A stretch of 64,000 nt of DNA from Sitta carolinensis (taxonomy: Eukaryota; Chordata; Aves; Passeriformes; Sittidae). Below the pieces are notes generated by a model that worked only from the letters and a program-made list of their open reading frames with translations, had not been told where the DNA came from and searched no databases. Below, piece after piece: positions 51,558 to 62,028 of the stretch (positions are counted from its first letter, which is position 1; every line of letters starts with the position of its first letter). A program made the position numbers and the translations under genes. Where the stretch lies: positions 26,261,660 through 26,325,659 of the forward strand of contig CM063285.1 of assembly GCA_032173965.1 (NCBI GenBank). Direction: 5' to 3'.

Positions 51558-54284
51558 GAGGTATTAGATTTCTGAAATTCCAGGCTCTATGTAGTAGTTG
51601 TATTGATTTAAGAAATGGCATGTGTTAAATCAAACCCAGAGGCTACAGCTAGTTGCTGTGTCTTCATAGAGAACTGGAGGAGAGCAGTTAAGTAGTAAAT
51701 ACTCTGAGTAGTTCATTGTCCATATGCTGGGCCTCTCTAGGAGAATGCTATGTGTGCCTTTCAGGAAAAGATGGACAGAGAGAGAAGGAAGATGTGTGGG
51801 TGAACCACTGTGCAGGCTACAGAGATTCTATGTCCCCAGGCATGGAGTTCCTATGAAAACCCTGATGGAGAGAAAAGGGAGAAAGCATCAATACTCTTTG
51901 GGGCAATCACAGACACAATTTCACCTCTGACTCTTGACAGACTTGTGCCATCTGCAGTACCCTAGCTGCCTTGTGTTTGTCTCATCACCAATGGACAAAG
52001 TCAAACAAAACTTCTATTTCCAAGAGTCATGCTTCACTGCAGAAGAGACACCTTTCAACACCCGTTGCATGTGTGCCTACAAGTACCAGTGTAGCTTTTG
52101 ACTTTGCTCCAAAAAACTTTCTGTCACAACATATTTGAGCTTTAAACAATCTAACGCGTTCTTCACAACATTTAGACCTGCCATACAGCCCTTACAATTA
52201 GCCCTTTCTTTTTGAATAAATGAAACTGTATCTTAACTAATCTGCTTCAGGTGAATGTCTTAGTCTCATGAGAAATAGAAGAGGAAGAGCTGAAAAGCAT
52301 ATTATGAAAAAAATAAATCATATCATGCCAGAATGTCATTGTGCTGCTCCTCAGCCATTTTTCACTATCTTCTAGTGTCATCATAACCTTCTGTGCAAGG
52401 TTAAATGTCACAGTGTGGTTTTATCAAAATAGTAACCTTTCTCACATGTGAAAATTACTATACCATGGACTACACCATATTTCCTGTAGAGATTTGTTAC
52501 AAAGATATGTTAGCACACTAAAAAGAAAAGCTGAACTGATTTTTACATTTGAATTAAGTCACATCAGTCATATGAAATTGCATAAATATCGCCATACACC
52601 CAGGCCAGAAATTATTTCTGTCAATATCCCAGGCTTTGTTTGGTTTTAAGTATGAACCTCATATACAAATTTATGTTTTAAATGACATCAAATTTGGTTT
52701 AGCAAGCCAAAAATAATAAATTAGATGACTTTATGTTGATTGATCCCGAAATACATATAAACACCAAAATACTTGCAGAGCTGATTAGTATGTAGAATAG
52801 AGAAGATGAGGATTTCCACGAAATGAGAATTGAAGTATCCATCCAAAACGCTCAAGCAGATCGAAGTGTTCAAAAGAGCTTACAGTATTTCAAGGACACA
52901 AAATAATAACACCCGAAAGAACCAGTGCAAGTCTCAGACATCTGTGAATGATGCTCCTAAGCAAAGTCTGTAAGGGATGTCATACCTGAGAACAAAATGT
53001 AGGTAACAATACCCAATTTGATATCAGTACGTTACATATTTGCCTGCATATACAGTTTTATTCCTTCCTCTCTCTCTTTCTGTCTAACTGGGAGCTGTGA
53101 TTTTTTAGTTACCCTCATTTTCCTTCCCTCCTTTCATACACTTCTGTAGCTAAGTATAGAAATACAAAGAAAAATCTTTATTTTTCAAATTTAATTTCCC
53201 TGGATAAGGGCCTTAATCTATTTCCTTATATATTTTATTTTAATGAAATCCATAAATTTTAGTGATTTATTTTCAAATTTCCTTTCATTCTGGCAACATT
53301 TAGACCACCAGATTAGAATTTGGTAGCAATGTATACTTCCATTATAGAACCTTCAAGGATAGTGTCAAACACAGTCAAAAGGAGCTGGGTTTTTTTCACT
53401 AAATTTTACATTAATAAGAAGCTTTCAAAGAAAGGAAAAGTAAATGAAGTATTTATTTCTCTATATCAAATGTTATATGTCAGTGTGGAGTGGAGCTGTT
53501 CTTTGGAAATTCCACATTCTTAGATGGGAAAAGAGAGTTTTGTGCTTCATCTCTTATTCTCCCCACTGCAGTGAAAGAGTGAATAGAGCATTTCTCTTTT
53601 ACTACTCCTCGTGCCAGTGAGGTCTTTCTCCACCTATATTTCTGGCTAGTGAGTGCTCTATTCATCCTGTTCTGTTATTTTTGTCCCTTATATATCTGCC
53701 CAGCTATTGATTTTAGCTAATAGTTGCATGGATTGTTAAAACGTGGAGAGCTGATTTATTTAGCTCTTTATAAAATGTTCCAGACAATGCAATGTGTACC
53801 ACATTACCTCTCGATTATACTGGAATTAAGTTGTTTTCAGCAACCAAAAGAATAACCAAAATTGATGTTTTACTAGAAAATTTCAAACAGCAAAAAATAC
53901 AATTTTATTTTTTTTTCTGAATGTCCATTTCCATAAAATAATTCTTCTAAATAAAATAAAGTAGAAACTCCACTAAATCCAGGAATTATTTCCTGGTGTT
54001 TAGTTTTCTAGCTTTTTATTTTATGATTTTACCCAATTAAATTTGTTGCTACCATTTTGTTCCTTCCTAAATCCTCTTTTTACCTTTGCATTGTGCAATC
54101 TTTATACAGGCACAGTGTTCTCAGAGCCCTTTTCTGTTGTCATTTAGCCAAAGTATACAGAGTGGAATTTGGCTTTTACACTTTCTCTTCCTAGAATACT
54201 CTCCCTCATATTTTGTTCATTTTTTCTGTTCCACTTTGAAATTAATTTCATTTGTTCATTTGCTTTCCTAGTAAACTGATGCCC

Positions 54285-54880
54285 TGGAATGAGTGCAATA
54301 TTCCAGGTTTAGTTGCAGGAGCATTATGCTGTGAATGATGATTATTTCCTCAGACTTTGACACCTCTTTGCATGAAACCCAAGAGCTCATTGGCCTCCCT
54401 TAATGTCATATCATGGTATAGATTCATGCCTAATTTTCTGCCCATTACCACCTCCATGGTTCTTTAAGCATTGCTGCTTTCCAGCAATATCTGTCTGCTC
54501 TTTTCTGTCTGCTACTCCTCAGCTATGTTTTGGCTTATTTTTTCCTCATATATTATTAGATAGCCTTTTTCCATATTGAATCTCATTTTGCTCATATGTC
54601 CATGTTTCTATTACTTGGTGTCTTATTAATTTGTGCCATCAGTAGTGTTTACGGCACCTCCCAATTTAGTATGGTATGTGAATTTCATTAACTTGTTGTT
54701 TACTCACACTTTCAAATCATTAATGAGGTTGTCAAAAAAAACCTCTGGAACTAACACTAGTCCCTTCATTGCTACCAGACAGCTCCCCTACAACTTGATA
54801 CATGGTTGTGCATCATTAGCCCATGTTAGCATCCTTCAGTCACTTTTCAGTCCATATGACAGTGTCCCTGTGCAAACAAT
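54285..54880 (-). mobile_element. Old CR1 LINE fragment (ORF2), minus orientation
   Basis: Read on the plus strand it follows the reverse complement of CR1 ORF2 in correct order. It opens with GCAATATTCCAGGTTTAG (consensus-like CAATATTCCAGGTGTGGCC) and then GCTCATTGGCCTCCCTTA (ATGCCATTGGCCTTCTTGG). Next come CACCTCCCAATTTAGTATG (CTCCCAACTTGGTGTCATC), CAAATCATTAATGAGGTTG (CAGATCATTGATAAAGATA) and TTTTCAGTCCATATGACAGT. Frames are destroyed and divergence is high, so this is an older copy than the 8.2 kb one. The element may extend to about 55320, where matches become too weak to call. The family call is from memory of the consensus. Confidence 0.72.
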
Positions 54881-55592
54881 TTTTAATTAATTTTGAAAGA
54901 CATTTTGAGAGATAATATAAATTAATTTTTTTGTGTGTCGCAAACAGGATTCATGCAAAAATAGTTTCTTGTCTATTTTCCTTCATTTTTTGTACTAAAA
55001 TTAAAATTTTATCATCAACAACAAACCTAGTTTTTTTCCTGAAAAAATTAGTTCTTCTACTTCCTAATGATTCCATTGTCTTCTGGTTATTCAATGACCA
55101 TTTTGCACATGGCATTTATTTCTTTGATTCATCCAAGTTGAAATTTAGGCTTGTGATCTGATTTGTTCAGGATTATTCACAATTCTATGCTTCTTGTTTT
55201 TTTCCTAGCCTTTCAGGAATGCTCTAGTTCTCTCTGAATTTGACAGAAAAATAATTACAAATCAGGCAGTCTTTTCCTCTATTGTCATTTCTTAAAATGG
55301 ATATCTGCTACAATCAATTGTCTGTTACAGTATTTCCAAGGCTTCTCTTACTGCCGTCTTTGTCAGTAACTTCATGTATGACTTGTTTTGAAATTGCCTG
55401 GCCTATTTTATCTCTTAATTGGTAAAAACAAAAATCTATCTGCAATTTTCCTCACAAAGTTCCCCCATCTATGTAGTCTGGACCTTTATTAGTGGTGACA
55501 GTAGCGGGTGCATTCTCCCAATCATATTTGATTGTTTTCTCTGTAACTGGTGTTTTTCACCAGATTTCTTAGCACTCATGGTTCCCCAGGAG
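54881..55592. other. Stretch between two antisense CR1 fragments
   Basis: Pyrimidine-rich sequence, possibly the highly diverged continuation of the CR1 ORF2 to its left. No gene seen. An open frame of 105 codons (55419-55736) runs into the next CR1 relic and is not a gene. Confidence 0.45.
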
Positions 55593-55690
55593 TATAGATT
55601 CATACATTATAATGCTACAAGGGTCCAGTATGATCATCTACTCAGACCTTCTGCACAGTACATAACAGCAGCAGTTAGGAGAACCTTCAA
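55593..55690 (-). mobile_element. Ancient CR1 3' end, minus orientation
   Basis: Plus-strand words ATAGATTCATACATTATAAT, GTATGATCATCTACTCAGAC and CTTCTGCACAGTACATAACA match the reverse complement of the reptile-type CR1 3' end. That end has the form ATAGATTCATAGATTATAAGG...GATCATCTAGTCTGACCTCCTG. This variant is widespread in turtles and crocodilians and predates modern birds, so the copy is older than the CR1 pieces at 28.5 and 58.8 kb. It lies on the wrong side of the 54.3 kb ORF2 piece to belong to the same insertion. Confidence 0.75.
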
Positions 55691-58600
55691 ACCACCTACT
55701 GTGAAAGCAAAGAGACACACAAAATGTTTAGAGTAAAACGCCCTCATTTGTCTCTATTCAGATTCTCTTGGTATACTTATCACAGCAATATCTCCTGCAA
55801 GATTCAAGGGAATGTCTGCAGGAACACATCCAATATATGCCTCTCTGAGGATCAGCTTGGTGGAGGACATGGTTTATTAGAACACTGCACCTATGCCCTT
55901 AGGAGTTAAAAAAAAGCTACGCAAAACCTGCAAAACAGGAACATTTATAAAGATTAGGAAAACGCTTCACCCTGGGGATCAAAAGGCTAAAGAGTTCTTT
56001 CTCTTCTCCCCAGCATAGCACTCATGTAGTAGGTTTTGTTCTGTTTGAATGCTGAGTACACATTGAGCTCCATTAGGTATGTACAGAATTCCCTAGTTCT
56101 TTTAGGATAAGCAATTATCAGGTAATGACAGTTAGATATGAGAATGATGAAAGATTCAATTAAATTACTGATGCACTGCAGGATCTCACATCAGGTCCTA
56201 AATTATATTTCCATTGGCAGTTTGGGTACTGGCTGTGGTGGCATGCCATAAACCCAGCACATTATGTCCTGATAACAGCACCATAAAAGAGATTCACTAC
56301 TACTCTTACCCTCACTATTCACCAGAGTACATTTGTGGCAACCTTCCAATAAGACTGCAAACTTTTCTACTTCTTTCCCAGTTCATTTAAAGATTCTGAA
56401 AAGTCATTGTTTCATAAATACCTAAAATATACAGATACATGGTGTATACAGCTAGCTCCTTCTGCACTCATATTTGTATGTGTGATCCACCAATTTGTAT
56501 TGAGTGTGTTTTATTCCTTCTGTCTGAGCATCTAAAGACCCAGGACACAGATGATTAAAAGTAATAATTTTTTTTTTTTTTTTTTTTTAATCTTGGTACA
56601 TATATTGAACTGCATTCTCATACACTACTTGAGAAAGCAAGAGAAAAATAGGGAATACCCACTTCTTGGTATCATTTTTTTTCATGACTTCTTGCAGTCT
56701 AAAGGAACTTCTAATGGAAGTTTCTGAATGACAGTCAGGGCTGGAGCAGAGTTTGCTGTGAAGTGCTTTTTATTGTTATTTCAGAAAAAACTGATAACCT
56801 CACTATCCCAAAAGCATAAGGCTTTTGAAGTTTAGAAGGAATATCTAGGGACCTAGCTTCTTCCCAAAAGAGCTTAACTGCACTTCTCACTGTATTTTTT
56901 GATTCAGTTAGGAACTCATCACTTGTCTCAATACGCCTTAGACTATGTCCTCCAACAGTGCTGCCTAAATTTAAAAACTAAAAAATTATAAATACCCAAA
57001 TATGAAGAGAATTAGGTAGACACCTATAACATATTTATATAATAAAATGCAAAGGTGGCTTCTTAACTATGTATACATAGTGCTTGTTGTTTTATGTGTT
57101 TTGCAGAGAACACACATTCAATAGGACCACTATTCATCCAGCTGTCCACATTTCATTTTATTATGTGGTAGGGCTGTATAGCATCTCTACAAGAGTACTA
57201 AATATTATTTTAAAATAAAATTTTCAAATAATTGCCAGTCAAAAAATCAGAGTGCTTCCATTAGGGTGATCTTGGCTGCCTGCAATGGGAGTAAAAATTA
57301 TAAAAATATAAAAATTGAGACAGTAAACTTGCATTCCTGTTTTTAAATCTTCCCCACCTACTGAAAACATGAAATTGAAGGAATCACATATCTTTCAGCT
57401 TGAAGATTATCTGTTGTCTTTCATTTGGCATTAGAACAGTTTATATAGCTGCAGAAACAAACTTGAATAATATGTGGAAAACCACTGAATATTTACTTAA
57501 CACCAAGCAGTGTTTCTGCCAACTCTATCTAGGAATGACTTAGCCAGAGGTCAGAGAGTAAGTGCTGGCAAACTAAAATCAATCACAAAAAAACCCAAAT
57601 TTTTGAACCTGAAAAACAAAAACATTTGCATGCATTCTTCATGACAAATGTAGTGATTAAACAAAATTGCATCTCCATTCTCAGAGATGGGTCTCTCTCC
57701 TCAAAAAAATGCAGAGTAATCCACAGTGAGAGGAAAATCGCACAAAGCCTTTTAGTTGGAACAGCAATCAAAATAATTACAACACCCTTAAAATTTGCTT
57801 GGAACCACAAATATTCCGAGCCCTTAGAATAATCAATAAAAAATTGAGTAGGAAGAGTTAGACATTGTGAGGAAAAAACAGAATTAGAAGAGTAATCATG
57901 GTCTTTTTTTTTCATATTGGGGGACACTGTGCACCCAGCAGACTGAATTTTATGTCTGTAATATTTTGGCAAGCACAAGATACTATCTCACCATGTCAAC
58001 ATCTACATGTTTAAGAGCTGGTAAATGTTTCAGAATAAATTCCAATTTACTCAACATAGCTTCATGCTTAGCCTGAAGATTTATATGTGTCTGGTCATAG
58101 ACTCCTGATCCTTACAGGCGTATCTGATCTAATCTTGAACTGAACTTTACTCTGGACTTCTAAAGCTATAACAAAAGATGGAAAGGTATTCAAAGGCCCC
58201 CTTAGATTAGTTTTAAGTTGAAGTCTTGTGAAAAGTAATCTTATTAAGATACCTTAGCTGTATCAAGATGCTTATTAGATAAAAAAGGCATTACAATGGG
58301 AATGAGCAGGCTAGTTGCAAGAACCAATTAATAAAACACAGCATATATTACCGGTGGACTGAATTGAATCACACTGGCGATTAAAAAAAAAAAAAAACCA
58401 GTTAAAAGCTTTCTTGATCACAATATTTATGCTTCTTTCTCTGAAATGGAAAGGAAAAATAATTTTAAAATTATAATTTTCTGGAAGAAATTGCAAGGTA
58501 ATAAGAAAGAAGTAATTCTAATCCCTTCAGCAGGAACGGTCACTGCCTATATTGCCATCTGTTTTTATGCAGAGAGTGCTGACATAGCACTTGCATTGTC

Positions 58601-58794
58601 CAGGACCTGGAAATGAAAAAGGAAATCAGAGCTGATCTATGCCTAGGGTAAAGGGTTTAGCAACCTAGAATTTAGAAAGCTATGGTGTTTAGGGCTGCAA
58701 TACACTGCCTGGGGACTTGAAGAAACTACACACATTGAGGTTTATGAAACTATTTTAAGACTAAGGGCTTTTAAGGAGAACACATGCTGCTCTG
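55691..58794. other. AT-rich noncoding stretch, no gene seen
   Basis: Contains a T21 homopolymer (56568-56588) and short frames only. The 131-codon minus-strand frame at 57583-57978 has no recognisable domain. Confidence 0.55.
56568..56588. repeat. T21 homopolymer
   Basis: Twenty-one uninterrupted T residues; simple repeat. Confidence 0.9.
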
Positions 58795-58887
58795 ATCTAC
58801 TGTTGGTGAGAGTTTTGAATTAAGTAGGAGACTGAACTTGATGATCTCTGGTGGTCCCTTCCTAGAAGCAGTTCTATGATTCTGTGT
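58795..58887 (+). mobile_element. CR1 LINE 3' end, plus orientation
   Basis: Reads GAACTTGATGATCTCTGGTG, GTCCCTTCCTAGAAG, then TTCTATGATTCTGTG. This is the sense 3' untranslated end of an avian CR1 with its terminal 8-bp-type repeat (ATTCTATG/ATTCTGTG). The left boundary is unclear and the element might reach back to about 58640. Strongly 5'-truncated, as is usual. Confidence 0.9.
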
Positions 58888-59950
58888 CAAATTGCACTAT
58901 CTGATTTTATTTTGATTTCTTAGGTAGTAAAAAAGCTGTATTGCTTCCTTCATCTAAGTGGACCAGGAGTCAGCACCATCTTCAAAAGACACTTTTCTGT
59001 GGGATTTTACTTCTTATTACACTGAATACTGACAGCTGTAGTAGAACACTAAATAAGCCTTGTTTTTATTTAGATACCTAGATTTATGTAAAATTCCCCT
59101 GATTTAGGGTCAGATTCCACCCATCTACTTTCAGAGCAGTTTTAAAATTTCTGGATGACTGGGAGCAGTACTGTCAAGGGACAGGACTAGCACTGAAGTG
59201 TGCAAAACAGCATTCAGCATCAGTGAACAAACCAGAGGTGACAATGTGCAATCTACCTGGCCTCCTGCCACCCGCATGGGCTCCATCTTCACCTTCCAGC
59301 AATTGCTTTTCCAGATATCTTACAGACACAAGAAAACCAGTTTCGAGAAGAAAGGAAGTGCTTTGTTTAATAGTTTTCAAAGTAAAGATGGAGCTGACCT
59401 ATATAACACCAAAATGCTTCATATGATTTAAAGAGAACAATGGACAATTAAAGCTGTTCTGACTTCCCCATCTCTAGACTGCAAGTCCTGCCTCTAACTA
59501 GAAAGATCTCAAATATTTATCTCAAATGCAAGTGTTTTAAAAAATGTGAAATTGAACGGTGAGTTCTGACATATGCATACATACTGGATATATGTTTGCA
59601 TGTGTAGTATGGTACAGGCTTTGCAAAAAAAAATCCTAATAATCGCTGCAAAGTCAGATTAGTGCCTCTGCTTTTGTTTCTCTGCAAGCATATATATTCC
59701 ATGCCTAAATTTATACTATGAATATTCATTTTTCTGTTCCTATTTGTTCCCAAAATCTTTAGCCTTAGTTTAGACACTGGTATTGTAAAATTGTGTCCTT
59801 TTTCTTTATTTCTCTCTGCTTCATCTCAATTGCATCTGGCTTCATCAACCCAGCACATAAAAGAAGGAAAATGAGCCAAATACCGCACATTTGATATCTG
59901 AAGTGTACCTATTGACCTTTGACTGGAATGGTTATTTTAATCCCACACTC
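58888..59950. other. Noncoding stretch between CR1 and repeat copy A
   Basis: AT-rich with one less AT-rich patch near 59160-59300 that holds overlapping short frames on both strands. No recognised product. Confidence 0.5.
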
Positions 59951-60172
59951 GAAAATTACCCTTCAAAAGACTTGACTCCAAATTACCAACATGATATGTC
60001 ATCTTTTAATCCAATGTGACTGGAATGATAACATTTGCTTTGATGTGCAATGTAATCCACTTTGACTGATCAGATGCAACCTGCCATAACACTGCAAAGG
60101 GCAATGAATCATGCTCAGAAATTAAAATTGTCCTATTTTTTGGAAATCAGAGTGAAAGAAGTCTACCCGTGT
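59951..60172. repeat. Diverged direct repeat, copy A (about 220 bp)
   Basis: Aligns along its length with 61807-62028. Shared landmarks in the same order and almost constant offset (1850-1852) are CCAACA(T/C)GATATGTCAT, GTGACT(G/A)GAATGATAACA, TGATCAGAT, the CATA..CAC.GCA.AGG.CAATG block, and TGGAAA followed by TGAAAGA. Identity by eye is about 65-70%. It does not match CR1, the two LTRs or any avian repeat I recall. It may be an old segmental duplication, a paired regulatory element, or two copies of an unrecognised transposon. Confidence 0.75.
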
Positions 60173-61293
60173 TTTACAGATTTGGAGATTTTTCAAGTGC
60201 TTTTTAGCCCAACAGTGATAAGTATTTTATCTAAAGTATTTGTTTTCATTCTCTCTTGAGTCTTACTCTAGCTTTTACTATAGCATCTGCATTTTTCAGT
60301 TAAGAAAGAGCTGATATTTTAACCACTGCAGAATTTCTAACAATTTGATTTAAATTATAGTAGAATATTCTGCTTGGAAAGAATGCCGCTTGCAGCTTTT
60401 AAACTCAAGCAGCTTACAATAGTTGCTTCCATTATCAAGGCAGGAAGTTCTTTGTGGTCTGAGATGCAGCACCAGGCACAGGAGAAGGCAGCACAAGAAA
60501 TCAGCAGCTGTTTATCTTTCTCCTCCTGCAATTTCAGATTAGACCACTTCTGGGGAAGATTTAACAGAACCCAATGTCTCCCTGTGTGACCTCATAAAAT
60601 TACTTGCAATCTGCAAGGCAAGCCTCACCCAGAGAGTCAGGGTCAAGTCTTTCTAGTCCTCTGAAAATGACAGACAACTGTAATTATAAAGCAATGGAGG
60701 GATAGGTAAATGTATGTTTATGGTATGGTTACCTGAGTGAAGGAGAGGGACCAAACCAAAAAGGGCTCATTTATCCTTTACCAAGGCAGCTATTACAGAT
60801 GAACCTGCAACACACAATTTGTTTAACTATTTGAAATGTTACAGTTTCCTGTAGTGACAGATTTGCAGTAAGGTCTGATGATACACAGAGCAGCAACAGC
60901 CATTATTGCTCACAATGCATTCAGCAGGCCAGGGCATTGAACAGAGCAAAGCAATGCTGTGTAAGTATGGGGTGAAAGATGGGATACACCAATGTGTCCA
61001 GTCATCACAAGTTCCCACAGAGGTCAGAATCTCACGCAAGAAAAGTATTTCCTTCTCTAATGTCTGGAAGCTTCATGAAAAACCAATTGGGTTTTTAAGT
61101 TTGTTTGGTTTTGGTTTTTTTTTTACTTTACGTAAGTCAACTAGGCTATCAAAGATGTTTTCTCCTTCCTGAGTGGGAAAGAAGTATAGACAATCCGAAA
61201 TACACAATGGCAAGTTTTAAAAATAGATGGCAATTGGAGACTTCTATTTTCATTACGAACTCATTTAAACTTAATTTTATACTTTCTGGCCAA

Positions 61294-61371
61294 AGTGGGA
61301 CTTGTCTGTAGTTTATCTAGGTCCACTCTCTTAGTGGAACTTGTCTGTAGTTTATCCAGGTCCAGTTTGAT
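61294..61371. repeat. Two-copy 39-bp tandem duplication
   Basis: Units start at 61294 (AGTGGGACTTGTCTG) and 61333 (AGTGGAACTTGTCTG) and share TAGTTTATC(T/C)AGGTCCA. They differ at few positions over the first 32 bases, so the event is recent relative to the flanks. Confidence 0.88.
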
Positions 61372-61621
61372 TCTGCTCCACTGGGATTAGAAATTCAGAA
61401 AGGGGAAAGTAGATGCTACTTGAAGACAATATTCTTGTTCTTGAAGAGACAAGTAGATGTTTAAAAGTATTGAAGGTGTTAATTAGGCATCTGATGCAAT
61501 AAGATTTGCAACAGTATTTTCAGATGTGGGGGCATACAAAAAGGTAGTGATAGTTACAGAGAAAATAAGTTTTCTGGTTTAAACATTTTCATCAAATTCC
61601 TGAATACATAAGCAACATTAC

Positions 61622-61624
<3 letters not shown>

Positions 61625-61665
<41 letters not shown>
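61625..61665. repeat. A41 homopolymer
   Basis: Forty-one uninterrupted A residues, the longest homopolymer in the window. CR1 does not carry poly(A), so this is either slippage growth or the tail of an unrecognised retroposed transcript lying to the left. No flanking duplication was found. Confidence 0.95.
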
Positions 61666-61667
<2 letters not shown>

Positions 61668-61806
61668 CCCTCTTTTGATAAAGATAGCCCCCTGACAGAC
61701 AAGTAATTCTGCAGCTTTTTAGGGTTAATGTAACTATGATGATGTCAGACCACACCTAGAAAAATTAGTTTTATTTGTCAGCTCACTTTCCAGAAATATA
61801 ATCACT

Positions 61807-62028
61807 GAAAATGGATCTCCTTTTGATTCAAATTTCCAACACGATATGTCATTTTCTAATGTGAGGTGACTAGAATGATAACACATGCTCCCTGATGGGA
61901 AGCACAGTCTAGTGTGATTGATCAGATTCAAAATGTCATACCACAGCATAGGACAATGCATTTCACCTGAAAATTTAACTTAATCTCTTTTTCTGGAAAG
62001 CTGCAATGAAAGAGAAAACCTGTGTCAC
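61807..62028. repeat. Diverged direct repeat, copy B (about 220 bp)
   Basis: Second copy of the unit at 59951-60172, same orientation, 1.85 kb downstream. The best-preserved segments are CCAACACGATATGTCATTTT, GTGACTAGAATGATAACA and TTGATCAGATTCAAAATG. The A41 tract lies between the two copies, 142 bases to the left of this one. The unequal preservation (some blocks nearly identical, others much changed) is compatible with either selection on blocks or uneven decay. Confidence 0.75.

Larger units (their letters stand above)
34822..54284. other. Long AT-rich desert, no gene seen
   Basis: Nearly 20 kb without a recognised gene or named transposon. The longest frames (44487-44948 plus, 153 codons; 46071-46466 minus, 131 codons) show no domains and have the composition of translated AT-rich or pyrimidine-rich DNA. 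Simple tracts include a (GA)n at 39735-39749 and A15 at 39181-39195. Structured or duplicated pieces are listed separately. Confidence 0.55.
60173..61806. other. Spacer between repeat copies, no gene seen
   Basis: 60360-61060 is of more mixed composition than the surroundings and free of repeats visible to me. It has only short frames. It could contain conserved noncoding sequence, but that needs a cross-species alignment. A 39-bp duplication and an A41 tract lie within it. Confidence 0.4.

Noticed and set aside
57583..57978. 131-codon minus-strand open frame
   Set aside because: No domain recognised and the opposite strand is open over part of the same interval; treated as chance.
61625..61665. 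A41 tract as evidence of a processed pseudogene
   Set aside because: No gene-like text upstream and no flanking target-site duplication seen; kept only as a simple repeat.
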